This document shows positions 1 through 13,300 of a stretch of DNA of 64,000 nt, one piece after another. Below the pieces are notes generated by a model. The model did no database searches. It was not told where the DNA came from and was given only the letters and a program-made list of their open reading frames with translations. A program made the translations under genes and the position numbers. The stretch is taken from the NCBI GenBank assembly GCA_036897525.1, contig JAYMTJ010000027.1, forward strand, positions 43,172 to 107,171. The letters are read 5' to 3'. The DNA is from Pelargonium x hortorum. Its lineage: Eukaryota; Streptophyta; Magnoliopsida; Geraniales; Geraniaceae. Every line of letters starts with the position of its first letter. Position 1 is the first letter of the stretch.

Positions 1-720
1 TAGGATCCTGCTTAATTACCCGGAACTATAAAGTCAATATTATACCCTGGAAACGTAGAAACTATCTATCTATCCAAAGCAAAGGTACATTGTATTAGAT
101 TACGGATACTGAAGAAATACTGGAAAGCACTTGAACCACAAACAGGTCCCTCGAGGAAAATAGAGCCAGCCAATGACAATGAACTACCATTAACGGCTAG
201 GGATACAGGAAATGCACTTCCAAGAAAATAGGTACCCTGTGGAAAAGAGAGTCTAGCTTGTTCATTAAACCATTTCCTAAAGCTACATGAATAAGGGACG
301 TGAATATCTTAGAGTCCCTCTAATTCCATGGGTGATTTAGACTGAGCTGGTATCGGTTATGAACAGAATCCCTAAAGACTAATAGACTACTGCTAGCTTG
401 TGACTGTATCTACCGAGTTATGAACGGATTCCCTAAACCTGAAATGGAAAATCCCTAAAGTTGAACTGATTCTGACAGATTCCATAAGATTCATTCCTAC
501 TAATTCCAACTGATTCCCTAAGTTTTATAAAATCCTATCAAAATAATTCCAATCCCAAGGTCTGATAGACTACAGCCTTTCAATGACAAATAGACTATGT
601 ACTCCTGCGGGTTATGATAGAACAGCCTGCCCTTGTTATGAACTGAATTCCAACTAATTCCTAAACGAAAATAATCCCATCCCAAATGAAATACTCCTGA
701 TCGGTCGAATACACCCTTTC
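1..720. other. gene-free segment, texture B
   Basis: I see no gene here. The sequence has few long homopolymers and repeats short words such as AATAGACTAC and GATTCCCTAA. The minus-strand open frame ending near 518 (86 codons) matches no family I know and overlaps the degenerate repeats, so I treat it as chance. The last 360 bases hold the repeat group described separately. Confidence 0.6.
356..670 (+). repeat. degenerate interspersed repeat
   Basis: A motif that begins GTTATGAAC and ends TCCCTAAA occurs at 356-377 and 417-438, matching at 19 of 22 positions. A third, looser copy begins with the same GTTATGAAC at 635 and continues to CTAATTCCTAAAC near 665. Half-copies (AAATCCCTAAAG near 449, GATTCCCTAAG near 511) lie between. 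A second word, close to ATAGACTAC, recurs near 381, 565 and 589 in the same stretch. This looks like a local array of diverged copies, not a simple tandem repeat. No function is evident. Confidence 0.55.
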
Positions 721-1289
721 CATTGAATTTTCTTTTTTTTACATAATCTCTTCTATTAACCTTTTCGATTTTTACCATTTTTCAATTTGGGAGAGGATAC
801 CTTTGAATTTGGCTGAGCAGTATCCGTTTGAATGCTTTGAGTACAAGGAACACCCTTAACGTTCAGCTCGGGCTACAGCTCTCTTCTGCTGCAACAAAGG
901 ATATAGGTCTCATAGAAATACCTGTTAATCCCTGCGAAATATCCTGGTCAATCCCAAGCTAATAGTTAATAAGGATGCTGCTAGGAGCTAAATGCCAACT
1001 CTCAAATACTTTCCTCTTTCTTAAATTTTTTGTTGTATTTTTTGCCTTTTAAAAAACTCAAAACAACTGATTAGGGGATTAGAAATTCATAATACACCTA
1101 TCCTATAAAGTATAACGTAAGTATAAGGACAACTCTGACAAAAGGCTTCCTAGTGCCCTTACTTGTAATGAAAATGAAAGAAGTGAAACTGCAAAGAACT
1201 AGAATATCTAGTATCACTCTGAGGATTTAGGCCCCCCTGAAGCCCTCTCAGTAAGGCCGGTACATAAAAGTCAAGCATGCTAAATGAAG
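721..1289. other. gene-free segment, texture A
   Basis: No gene or RNA is recognised. The sequence becomes rich in A/T runs (for example around 728-740 and 1,024-1,045). It leads into the rRNA-like stretch. The 70 bases before that stretch may already be diverged rRNA, but I cannot align them with confidence. Confidence 0.5.
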
Positions 1290-1510
1290 TTACCGGGCCT
1301 CGTGTCTCAATATATTAAGGCGTTGTCTCTGAACTGCGAAGCTCGCTTAGCTATTTTAAGAATAAGTCGTAGTAACCTAACTTGGACTTGTTAATTTAAT
1401 GAGAAACCCCTGAGGGTCTAGGCAACTAAGGGAAAATCGTCTGTTTGAAAATAAAACTATAGGCGGGGATAACAAAATAGACTTATAACCTGCAAGAGTT
1501 AATGCTATTA
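1290..1510 (+). pseudogene. large-subunit rRNA domain V remnant
   Basis: Several landmarks of LSU rRNA domain V, the peptidyl-transferase region, occur in the correct order on the plus strand. They are GAACTGCGAAG near 1,332 (bacterial form TGACTGCGAG), GTCGTAGTAACC near 1,366 (bacterial GTCATAGTGATCC), GGGGATAACA near 1,465, and CTTATAACCTGCAAGAGTT at about 1,480-1,500, which parallels the bacterial stretch ending CAAGAGTT. The first spacing fits E. coli within about five bases. The second is about 40 bases too long, and the third about five. Similarity stops right after CAAGAGTT; the expected CACCTCGATGTCGG region is absent. No other LSU domain is recognisable nearby. It is most likely a diverged fragment of a mitochondrial rrn26-type gene, or one piece of a fragmented rRNA. 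Several separate short matches support it, but each alone could be chance. Confidence 0.4.
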
Positions 1511-4500
1511 AGTGAAGAAACTTTTTTTTATACTACTATCTTATCTTAAAAGAGGGTTAGTAGACGGCTCCCTTTTAGTTTTTTTAGTTATATCTAATAT
1601 TCTTTAGGACCTTTCAGTGGTGGGTGTTTATACTCTATTCAAGCTAGTATATTACTTAGACGAAAACCCAAGACAGGATACTTCAATGAAAAGGTTTAGT
1701 AGTGCTTTTGCTTTCCTGTTATAATAAAATAGAAAAGTGTAGAGGAATTCTTCCAGCTATGGATCTAAACTAAAGGGATAAATTAATATCGGTTCAAGTC
1801 GCATAGTTCAATTCTAGTCAAATGGAGTGAAATATCCTCTCGTATTTGAGTTCCAAGATCCTATACTTCGTATTACAAAGAAGTCTCTAAATTAGCAACT
1901 TCATTTCACTGCCTGACTCTATCCCTTAGCAGAAAATGAAAGTAGTATTGACCAATGCTACCGTATTACTAAGTTAGAAATGAGGTTTCGATTCAAGTAT
2001 TCACTTAGTTAGAAGAATTCCGTTATCCCAAGAAATCCCCGCCTCCAGCCTCCTGAAATTCCTTCTATAGCACCCGTAACTCCCAAAGGACCTTACCCCT
2101 GACAAAGACTCCCTCCTTTCTAAAGCATTTATCTGTTAGAGCACTTTAGATTTGGATCAGAAATCAAGAGTTCAAATCCCGCTCTCTTACTATAATGAAA
2201 TCTTGTTCAAATGGTACGGATCTATATAACTAAACACCTACGGGGTTCGTGGAATCGCTTAGATAGAAAGATTTATGCCTCTAGGTAAGAACAAATTGTT
2301 ATATTTTAAGATATTGAAATATTTTCAAGGGCTCTCTGAACATGTATAAGTACCTACCCGTTTGCAGAGATTCCGGGGTTCCATTCCGTTGGATAGGTCT
2401 AGTAACTTTTTTTTTAATAACAAGTATAGTCTAGGATCGATCCTTAGGTTTTAGAATTGCATCTTTATATAGAGAGGGGTCCTATTATATAATAACTAAG
2501 GAAATTAAGATATTGGCTTGTACTTTAATTTCTTTCTGGATTACTATCAAAACTCTAAAGGGTAAAAAACCTGAGATGAGAGTTGGTGATGTTAATCGTC
2601 GGAAAGTACTCTAATTTTTTCTATTACAATTCTTTTCTTTAAGTGGTTTTTTTCTTCAATTCAAGAATAAGATACAAAACTAAGGGAAATAGGCTATACC
2701 AGTAGGCTCGTAGCTGGTGACTGAGAATTCTTCACGTGAAGGGTATACCTTAAAAAATCAAAATCCAGTTTATATCTCGTTTTTTCACACCATCAGGAAA
2801 AAGAGGAGGCCCGTCCGTAGTATTACCGGGATTTTGAGCACCAAATTCTCTTCCCCTTTTCTTTTAACGTGTTACTAATCGATAATTAAAAAGAGATATT
2901 ATATATTTGCATTTTTTCTTAATTTTAGAATCAATCAAGTTTGGAAAAAAAGCTTAAGGTCTGCGGGTCTACGTCAATTTTTTTCATTAGTTCCCTTTAT
3001 CCTGTTCAAGTTCAATGTTTGCTAACTATGTATTATGGCGCTAAAATAGATATCAGTCCTATTTTGGGTACAAAAAATTCCCCGTCTAAACGGGAGATCG
3101 ATATAAAAAGAGTCAAACTTTTGCATAAAGAGCCTCTAATACAGTAAAATGCTTAATATTTAACCGATATCCAAGACTCAAAAGGGTCCCCCTAATTACT
3201 TTCAATTTTATTTCTGTATTATCGTGAACGAACTAAGCCCCGTAAATTGGGAGGATTCCTGCTCAATGAAGTTGTCTATGTTATATTTTTCCTATGTTAT
3301 ATTCTTCTATTTATAGTTTTATCCATAGGATTTATATCCTTTTCAAAAAATCCCAAGTAAACTGTTTAAATGAAATCCTCGGTAACGATAAGGGTTTTTT
3401 TTAATTAAGACATTTTATGCAATAACCATAGGTAAGGTAGGTAACTGTAAGATATCTTAGTTTGGTATAAAGCAACTTATAGTCTTAGGGTCTGCGGTTC
3501 AAATACACTTAAAGTAAAGGGGTTTTTAGAAATGCAGTTACAAATTGAACTAGGAGTTTAAAAAAATACTGATCTCAGAAAGTTTAGAATGGAATGGAGG
3601 GGTTTCTCTTATAAAAGACAGCGTTAAAGGAAATTGGTTGTTTTGTGAGCTAAATGTATCCCCCATTAAAATAAAAGGTACCTAAACTCTCGAACATTTT
3701 AGACAGTAACTTTAAGTATTCTAATTTGTATTCATAATTCTTTAACCTATTTTTTTGAAAGTCTTTACTGAAAAATGAAAGGGGGTTTCTATCTAATGGT
3801 ACTTTTTTTTATCCAGGTATCCTGGAACTTATTAAATCGTAGGTCCGTAAGTAACTGTTTAAGTAAGGAGTCTACCGGTTTTTTGTGTTCAAAGGCTTCA
3901 GGAATTTGAAAGGTTTCAGAACAAGCTTTTGCTTTCAAGGTTTTCCTTTAGGTTTTTATAGATTCCGGTTTTTTCAGGTCTTATAGTGTAAGTATGTTCT
4001 TTCATTATACAATATCTTGTTCTAATGGGATAGTAAGGACATAAACTGATTCTCTAACGGATTTTCTTGCTTTGAGAGTATATTCCCTTATTTATTACCT
4101 TGGCGTTAGGAACTAGAGGTTCGGTACCTGATAAGAAGTGAATATACTGTAGAAGATAGTTATTGCAGCTTTCCTTAGACCTGCCAATCTATCAACGGGA
4201 TAAGGTGTATTACACAGAAGTATACCTTTCTAGATTCTATTTGTTAAGGGCTCTTCCTTAGTACTGAACACCGGTATAAGCTGGTACATTAAACTGATTC
4301 TAGTCTAACTCTAACTAGTCTAAGAAGGAACTTTCCGATCTAAGTGACAGTGCTAAAAGCTTAAATGTATTCTTTGTTATAACCAATCTCAATTTACTAA
4401 TCCTAATCAATTTAGGTCTTTTACTTCTTGTACTTGAGAACCCTACAAATCCACGAATTCTTCTTAACTAGGAATCCTCCAGCCTAATATAATGAATAGA

Positions 4501-7500
4501 ATGTACTTTAGAAACCCACCTATAAGAGAAAGAAATCCTCACTTACTTTTGCTAACATTTGTTCAATCGGGTAAACTAAACTAAAACAAGAGCTATGAAG
4601 AAGACCATAACTAGATCTCGAATAAGGTCCGCGGGACTTCCAGAATTTATTTGAGTAAGGATACTCTTGTGCTGGGAAATGTCCTTAACTGTGGGTTTTA
4701 AAGAATCTTAATGGGAAAGAATTCTATGTAAGTACTGTACTATACTGACTGGGGCTTTGGTATTGCTAAAGCGCCTGTAAGTAGGAAGCAGAGTACGTTT
4801 TCCTTGAAAAGAACAGACTGCCTTATATTTAGAAATTAGGTCCTGTGCAATTCCCTTGCAGGGATTTTTTTTTAAGTTAAAGATGCAAGCTCCCGGGTTA
4901 TGGTAAAAAAAACTCCTAACTATCCAGATAAGTTTTAACGGGTTATAGGTTTTATCCAGGTCAATCAAAAAAAAAGGAATGCCTCTTAACTTGACAAGAT
5001 TTACTGTACCCCTATAATTTGAGCATACCGATGGCTTAGAGAAGCACCCTGCCTAACACAAAACTTTTAGTTTACATATTTTAAAATAAGGGCCCTTTAT
5101 ATAGTGCCGCTTGGATTATTATCCGTAGAGGTGAAACTTCCGGATTGTGCATCTTACTTGTTTTCTTATTTCCTTTCTTTTTGTTTGAACTGGGAGCTCC
5201 TTTATATATAGATATAGTTATAGCAAAAACCTGCGCGGCATATAAATGTGAGCTCTTTTTGCTTTTTAATACTTGGATAGTCTAAAGGACTCAAAGTCAC
5301 TTTCCTGGTAAAGTGGGCACTTAACTTAATGAATCAAGTCTAACTTTAGGCCCGAGTATCCCCTCTTTATTTCATTTAATAGGGGATTTTTAGCTTATTC
5401 CGACTAATTAATGTCATTTTTTTTTTCTTTTTAAAGCAATAAGTTATAAACTTAAGATTAACCCCCTTTGGCCTTTACTTTAATTTAAAAAGCCGCAGAC
5501 TTTCTTAAGAAGTAATCCACAACCCCTCTAAATCTAAGTATTAATATTTTTTTTGTTCGTAGGAAAGTAAATCCAGAGAGCCTTCTCTACAACTCTTTAG
5601 TTTAAGTCCTTAGCATATATCTACTGAATTAAGTATTAGGATAGGAGATTCAAACCCTTATAATTAGCTTTATAAACATTGAGTGAGAGAGTAGGGCCTG
5701 TAGTCAAAGATAAAAGGGAATTGTAACTTGCAAGTTAGTTTATACAGCAAACTATCATAAATTGACTAAATGTCCACGCGAGAGGTTCTTAAATATGCAT
5801 TTTAATACACGAAAGGCCTTGTAGCTGGCTAGGAATTCCTTATATTCTATTTTAAGTACTGCTGTTAGCACTTCTAAAGTCTCACTTGACATTATTAGAG
5901 TCAGAAAAACCCCTTTAACTTAAAAAAGTATAACCTTGTATTATTATCAATTAAGCGATTCCCTGAGCCTTTATAGTGACCTCAACTAAGTTATAATAAG
6001 GTCTAATACTTTGACTTTGACTAGATCTTAACTTGTAGGATTGGCCGTAAATCCAAATATTTGGGGGTAAGGTAACCCGTGATACTTTTAAACCTAAAAA
6101 CCGTTAGAGGTTTAGAGCTAAAGTAAGATTAAACCAAATAGGAGTACAGACGGAGGCCCACATCATATAGCATGTTTGAGCAAGCCCCTTTTGGCTACTA
6201 GTAGTTAAACAACGTAAGTGAGTTTTATGGAAATACCCCGGTAGGGGGTTGCCTTTAACCAGATCTTGGAAAGGCTTTGAAATAACAAATATAAGTAGGC
6301 GCTTAGATTATTAACAGAAATTTATAAAAAACTAAAGCGAATTCTCGGAAAGGAGGAAAACCCTTTTATAAGGATTCCTAGATTACGTTGGATTGTGTGG
6401 GTTATTTTTCAAGCCGAAAAGGACTTCTAGTTAAACAGCCCTTATTTCTGGATCTCTGGAATATGAAATAGCGTCCAATTTAGTCTATTGTAAGCCCGCG
6501 AAACAGGTATAAGCATTGCATAAAATTGTATACTATCCTTTTCTTCTTGCATACCTTACTTATCGGAGTGCTTGAGGCAGTAGTATTTTTACTTTCATGG
6601 GTGTCCTAAATTTTAACGCATAACTATTCAAAAGACTTTACACAGGGGTCTCCTAGTGACGTAGAGTTTTCCCTCACGAAATCTGTTTTACACTAAAGTG
6701 CGAGCTAACTACTATATCTATTCCCAATTAGATTAGAAAACTTGTTACAATCTATATATACTCTCTACTACTACTACTACATCCCCTATCTTTGGTTTAG
6801 CTACCGCCCTTATACCATACCAGGGATACTATTTCAGTCCAAAGATACAAAATACAAAAAAATCCCGGATTAGAAAAAACGGAAAACTTTTTGGCATATT
6901 ATTTATAGTATTTCTGATTACTAAACTCTCAGAATTGAAATGAAAGCCGCGTAAAGCTACTCTTGAAATTAAGAACTTCCTGCCTTGAAAACTTTTTACC
7001 GGTCCCCTAAAACCAATAGAAGGGCTTACTCATTTTTGGACTCTAAACGAAATACTAGAAAACAGAAGATATACATTCTCGGACTAGAAAAGAAATAGTA
7101 TAAACTGGGTTAGATTCTCGGGAACTAAAGCTTTCAAGTATAATTTCCACAGGACATCAGAAATATGAAATATAGGCTATTTTTAAGGTACTGATTCGTA
7201 TTGAAACAAAAAGGAGCTGTTGTACTTACCTATCCCTACAAAAGACTAAAACTCTTGTTCTAGCATATTTTATTCTATATTGATTAAAGAAAACAAATAG
7301 AATACGCACTTTCAATAAAGGAAACCGGATACCTTTATCTTTCTTTTATCCCCAAGAATTTCTGAGGGTCTTCGTGATTTTCGGAGTAAGAAAAAACCGG
7401 TTTAGTCTTGACTTCATTTCCCTTTACTTTTATGTAAGCCCTGGCTAAGCTACCCTACCCATCGTAAAAATAATGTCAGATTAACTTGAAGCTCGTCATT

Positions 7501-7620
7501 AATGTTAGTTGTGAATCTAGGGTATGTGGACAGATACCCCCTAAAAACTCCTTTAATTAATAATTAACATTAGATTTGATACGAGCCTAAATAAGCAAAA
7601 GCCTTACCCCTAGTAAGACC
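1511..7620. other. gene-free segment, texture A
   Basis: No gene is recognised over about 6 kb. Open frames at 2,941-3,147 (plus, 68 codons) and 4,708-4,968 (minus, 86 codons) show no family motif and are within chance length. The sequence is rich in T and A runs, including ten T at 5,417-5,426 and nine T at 4,865-4,873. Two weak tRNA-like cores (near 2,137 and 3,452) are discussed under rejected items. A short CTA repeat lies near the end. Confidence 0.6.
6765..6780 (+). repeat. CTA trinucleotide repeat, five units
   Basis: Five perfect CTA units in a row followed by CA. It is a short microsatellite of no evident function; a similar TAC run of four units occurs near 51,111. Confidence 0.85.
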
Positions 7621-7641
7621 CTCTATATTCACTATATAGAG
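7621..7641. repeat. perfect hairpin, 8-bp stem
   Basis: CTCTATAT and ATATAGAG form a perfect 8-bp inverted repeat around a 5-base loop (TCACT). The stem is AT-rich. No T-run or gene end lies beside it, so a terminator role is not supported. Confidence 0.6.
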
Positions 7642-10330
7642 CATTGATACTAATACAAGCTACGCTTTTATGGATTAATCTATCTTCAGATTTTAACCAA
7701 CTTTCTTTTGCTTGCGAATTCCACAGTACTTATAGGAGGATCTTATACTCAAAACGGGGATTGAAAACCAATATAACTACTTGCTGTACTATATCGCAAT
7801 AAATCAAAGAAGAAGAGCCCATCATACATAAAGATTACTTACTCCTTACTTGAGAATGAGAAGGAGAAAAGGTGGAAAGTGAAATTGAGCAAAAAGAAGT
7901 TATAGATAAAATGACTAGTTACATTATTCATTTTTTATTGTATTTTCGGACAAAAAAGGAATATAGCTTAGCTTACAAAAGCTGATGAATTGATAAGTCA
8001 TTCAACAGGATTCTCAGTAGTTGTTAATTGGGGGGAAGCCCGAGTTGTATGGTATGAGGCCTTTCCCCTGCCCAAGCGTAGTGTAGTGCAAATAAGATTT
8101 GAACCCTTACCCTTAGTACTCACCTTTCATTTAAATAGCATAAGGATGCTTTTCATTCTATTCTAATTAGGATGAATCTAACAAAATACCCTTTTTCATG
8201 ACATTCATTACATTTTTATTAATCCAGAGGCTTATTCTAAGACTAGAAGTTATCCCATACGATGTGCTATTCCAGAAGAAACTCGAGGGTTCCCAATCGA
8301 TAGCCAAGATCTAGTTCATTTTCGGGTAGAACTAATTATGTAAGAGATTGCTTATGTTTCTTATAAATTAATTTAAAAGCATTCGTTAGGCTTATCCATA
8401 CATCTCTCTCATTTTAACTAACTCTGTCTACGGTTTTCCGGTTACCCCAGCAGAGATAGCTTCAGGACTTGCTTCTCGCGAAGGATGCCTGTGTCTCGCT
8501 ATATCCATAAATCAAGGAGAGTCCTTTTTCTACAAAAAAGTTAACGTTTCCCTGCGTTATTCAGTAACTAAAATGAAAAATGTTACTATATTTTTTCAGA
8601 AAACCGTCGAGGCTTCTTAGGGGAGCTCCCGGATTTTGAAAGTTTTATCGCAGACATTAGAAATTAAAGTTATACTTTTTTTTATAGCATCCAGGTAAAC
8701 AGATATCTACGTATACAAGCACTCAAGTAATGGACACTAAACCTATGACTTAACTGACACAATTGGAGATACATTTATGGGATTAACTGAACAAATTAGT
8801 TTCAATACACAAAAATCATTAAAAAGTAAAACCTACAAGAAAGAATAATAGCGATTCCCTCCGTCAAGAAAAGTCAAACAAGGAGCCAACAGAGTTTCTC
8901 TAGAGGTAGGGCAAGACTTAGAATAGCCTCCTTTTCGATGGGAATTCGCCGGTCCTAAATCCAACCCCAAGCTGCTAGTTAAAGAACTTGTAAGTTTACT
9001 CTATACTATGTATGGCTATAAGTATACGAAAATAAGATCCCGAATCAATCTAGCTCTCGTCGTTTCAGAATAGAATCACAGTAGAGATTTTTTAGGTTAT
9101 AATATATATAGAGACGCTCCTTTAGGGGTCTAAAGGGACTTCGCTAAAGGTTACTTTTATCAGTAGCAACTTCGAAGTATTCTATATACAAGTATACACT
9201 CCTAAAGTACCTTATGTTTTTATTAATCTGGACTTCTTTCTTGCTTGCTTTAATAATTTCCTTGACACAGAAACCTAGAAACCGCAAGACTAAAGCAAAA
9301 AGGAACCTAGGATTGAAACTAACCCCCTTTATCTAAATCTGAAAAAAAAACTAAATCTAATTTTAGAAACCCCCGAACTCCTAATCTTATAGCACGGGCT
9401 TTTAGTGGGCACCCTTTAAATTATAGAAAAACACTCTTTTACCGGTGTGACCCAACCCAGATCAGATCCCATACAATTAGACAATAAATACTAGAATAGA
9501 ACCTCCTCTTTTATATTATAAGCTTCCCTGGGAAAAAAACGACTTCACAATGTTACAAGTATACTTTTCAAAAACCTTCATTTACATACTTACTATCGAA
9601 ATATAGATATATTACCTGAGCCTGTTTCTCTTTATTTCTCGGATCGAAGGATAAAGATACAAAATTCTTGCGCATCCTTATAAACCATTCCTAATAGTAA
9701 TCTATGTCAACTCAAAAATAGGCAACATTTTTAGGATTTGCTCTTAAATTAAATTAACAGCAGATTAAAAAAAAGAAGGGGTTCCAAAGCACGAGTTTAA
9801 CTTCTAACATTCTTGAGAGAGCACACTCAACTACTCAAACTTATACTATAAACGTCCCTACTAACCATTATCATGTCCTAAGCTCCCCAGGAAAGTCTCC
9901 TTACAAGGGTTTTCATCTAGTCCCTTTATAATAATCAAATACACATTTTTCAGTTTCTTATTCTTATTAGGGAGAGTAGAGTACTCTAAAAGAAATTTCT
10001 ATTAGGAAAATTTCCAGTATAAAGGATTTTATTACCCGTTTAGTTTCCCGTTTAGTTTGACATAGAAATTAGGATATACCCCGGGACCAAAGCTCTTGCT
10101 TGACATTGACACTATTGATATAAAGAAAGTTTCTCTAGCTTACCTAATATAGGCGGTAGTAACTCTCTTTCATTATCGAAGTGATTCCGAGTTTAGTTAC
10201 AGTCAAAAGATAACCTTGTATAGGAGAAGCTTCATTAGAAGGAAGGGTTTGGTCCCGTGTTTTGCCTGTTCTTTAGAGGGGAGTTATAAGGCTAAATAAA
10301 GGAATTTCTGGTAAGTAAATGAAAGCTTCT
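7642..10330. other. gene-free segment, texture A
   Basis: No open frame of 60 codons or more and no RNA gene is recognised. A word resembling a tRNA T-loop on the minus strand (GGGTTCAAATC near 8,090-8,100) has no matching arms. Otherwise I see only A/T runs and scattered short G or C runs. Confidence 0.6.
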
Positions 10331-13300
10331 TTTCTTGTTTGAGCGGGTATTTCAGCATTAAAACTAGATAGAATTTGGAAAGCCTGCCTACTCTGTTGTA
10401 ACCAGTTTTTGGATTGAAGGCAAAGAACCGATTCTAAACTTGGAAGGATAGAATACAGAGAATAGAGAATCTTAATTTGTATTAGTTCTCATTCTTTGTA
10501 CTTGTAAGCTTGTCAATGACTGTCGGTAAATCTTAGGGCAAAGGTTTCAATATCTTGTTCTAAGACCTCAGTCGAAACTAGAATATCCACACTTGTACTA
10601 CAAATTCTAAAGTACCTAACTAATTATGGTTTATTCTTAAGCCGGCCTAACTCTAAGAACAACTTGAAAGCCTGCTATCCAAGTCCTTTCTAAGAAGGAA
10701 CATTAACTATCTATAATAGAATACTAATAGACTATAACTAACTGCCTGTAGAATAGAAGGACTAATATGATACGGTCAGACAACTCCTGAGATAAGTAGT
10801 ACAGACAGCAACAAGAAGCTCTACTCTATAAGAAAGAGTAAGTCCCATAAGAAAGTTCAGGCTGGTAAGATCGAGAAGGAAGCTATTTCTTTTATATAGC
10901 TAACAAAGTGATACAGGATAAGAGAGTAAGAAACAGGGTACCGCTCTGGAGAAAAAAGTAGAGCTTAAAAACTCAAAATATTGAGGAAAAGTTTCCAAAA
11001 AAATATTTACAAGAGAAAAAGTCTTTTCCTCAGTTCCAGGTCTTGTAAGAGTGAGAAAGCAAGGTAAGCAGTAGGTTAAGAGGCTAGGTGCTATAACATA
11101 AGTAGGTATATCTACAAGACTACCGTGCCTTTCCCTTCCTTCAGATGCCTATGGTCGGGTATAGTAACCATTACAAGACTCTATAGATAGGGGTTTGTAT
11201 CCTCCCTCAGGAAGGGGGCTTTCCATAGAAAATATCTAAGTCTAAGGAAGTCTTTGTTAGTTTAAAAAGAGTTCAAAAGGATTTTGGGTTTCGGTGTTAC
11301 TTTTTTTTAGTAAGTAGTGATATATAGAATTCGGTAAGGTACTTCTAAGAGTTTTCCTTCATTCAATTTCGGATAGAGATAGACTTCAGTTCTATACAAG
11401 GTGTGAGGGTTTCTTTTGAAAATAAGTATAGAAATCCGAGATTGTAAATAGAACAACAAAGTATTGCGTTGCTGAAAGTCAACTCCCCGCGGTTGTAGCA
11501 TAGGGGTTAGACTGGGCAGAGAAAGGGTCTATAAACAAAGGGGACAAATAAATCTTTATTATCGATAATGTATTTATATATAGTTAGAAGTTTCCAATGG
11601 AATTTTTTTTAATTACAAAGGGTTGGAGTCAGAAAAAGAAAAGTGTAATCCCTTCCTCAAGCTTAAGTGATTGGAATTTCAATGTCTTTTTCTAGTCAAC
11701 GAGTAACAAAAGTACCCCAGATGACAGGCTTTTATGAAAAAAATTGACCCTTGCAAGACGCTGACATAAGTAGGCCACGCGTTCTACGGAAAGCTCTTAA
11801 ACCATGAACAATAGGACAGCCCTATCAAAACAAAAAAATGACTCAAAAGTATCCGCTTAGTTTCTATTAGTTAGAAGGATATGTCTTTTAGTTTGTTATT
11901 CCTATTCGTTCTAGATTGTTTCGGCTGCTTGAGATAAAGTAAAGCCAACTCCAAAAAGACTTGCTTACAGAGCCTCTCCTTGCTTGAATATGTAATTGAA
12001 AGTTTCTCCTTATACTACTCCTTAGTTTTATTCCTGAATTTCTTAGCTAGAGTAGCTTTCATTCAATTAAGGGGTTTGCCATTTCGGATAGGTGATTTGA
12101 GGCTAAGACAGGTGGATGAAGTGATGTTGCTTCTAGTGTAAGGTGTTCGAGATGAGAAAAGCTCCTAGCGGTTTCCTGTGTTGGAATGCAGAGAGTTTTA
12201 AACCAACAAACAGTAAAGGATCCCTTCCTTAGTAGATCCTAGTTTTAGCTTCTCAAAAAAACACTTATTTATTTAAACAGAAAATAATCGGTTTCCAGGT
12301 AGAAGCTCTCGTTACAGACCGGATTCCTTATTAGTAGTGTAAGTTAGGAAGAGGGCCCTAGAAGCAGTAGACTTCTTAACAAAAACAAAGGCTTAATCTT
12401 TTCTTTAAGTTACTCAAACCCCAAGAGTTTACACATTTATCCTAAACGATCTCAAGGGAAATCCTTGGAATATATAGAACAAATCTCCTTTAGACCTAAA
12501 AAGCTCTGGCTATTAATTTCACTTATAAACAGGAACTCACTCCTCATTCCTGTCCCAAGAAAATCCTGAACTCCCTAGAAAGAAAGAACTCAAACTGGAA
12601 ACTACTAAGTTGCAAACTCCAACAACTGAACACAATCTACTACTCACTGGCTTTCACTTGCCTAGCTAGCTGCTCTTGCAAAAAGGGACTTTCCTCAACT
12701 AAGACAAAGGACTGCTTCCTTCCAGAAATAGAATTATTAGGATCAATGCCTGCATGACTGCTTTCCAAACCCAAATAGCTACCCTCATAAAGCTATCTAA
12801 CTAAGAAGTCAAGAATACCAAAGATTATATTCGGTATATCCTAAACTCTCTATTCTAGATCTAGAAATACAAACTAAGAATACACTACACAATAGGAATG
12901 AATTCTCAAAGGTTAAATAGAATCTGTTTATGTTATCCTCGTTTAGCTACCCCTGCAAAGTCAAGAACACATTAACTCCTTACAAGTACAAAGAATAGAA
13001 TCTCAACTATTATAGAATTAGAGAATAGAGTCTTTCATACCTCGGTATATATTCCACATACCACAATAGAAGAAGGTTTCTATCTTAAACTTAAAAGAAG
13101 AACTGTCACAAGAACTAAAGGAAAATAGAAGTCTCAACTCCTGTTCATGTAAAAACTCTAATTTAAGAATCTCGAAGAAATAGAATCCCTAATAACAACC
13201 ATTAGATAGAACCAATTCTTATAAACACCTTATTAGCTTAGCAATAGTCCAATCCCAATAATCAAGAGTTACAAGATTCGAACAAATGGGTTTCGTTGGG

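Noticed and set aside
2118-2200. tRNA-like words GTTAGAGCAC and GAGTTCAAATCCC on the plus strand
   Set aside because: Only the stem GATTT/AAATC closes, around a loop without the usual T before the anticodon; D and acceptor stems do not form.
3440-3512. tRNA-like words TTAGTTTGGTA and GCGGTTCAAATAC on the plus strand
   Set aside because: No anticodon stem or acceptor stem can be drawn.
11094-11102. CATAAGTAG, similar to plant mitochondrial promoter cores
   Set aside because: Such short AT-rich words are common by chance here and no gene follows.
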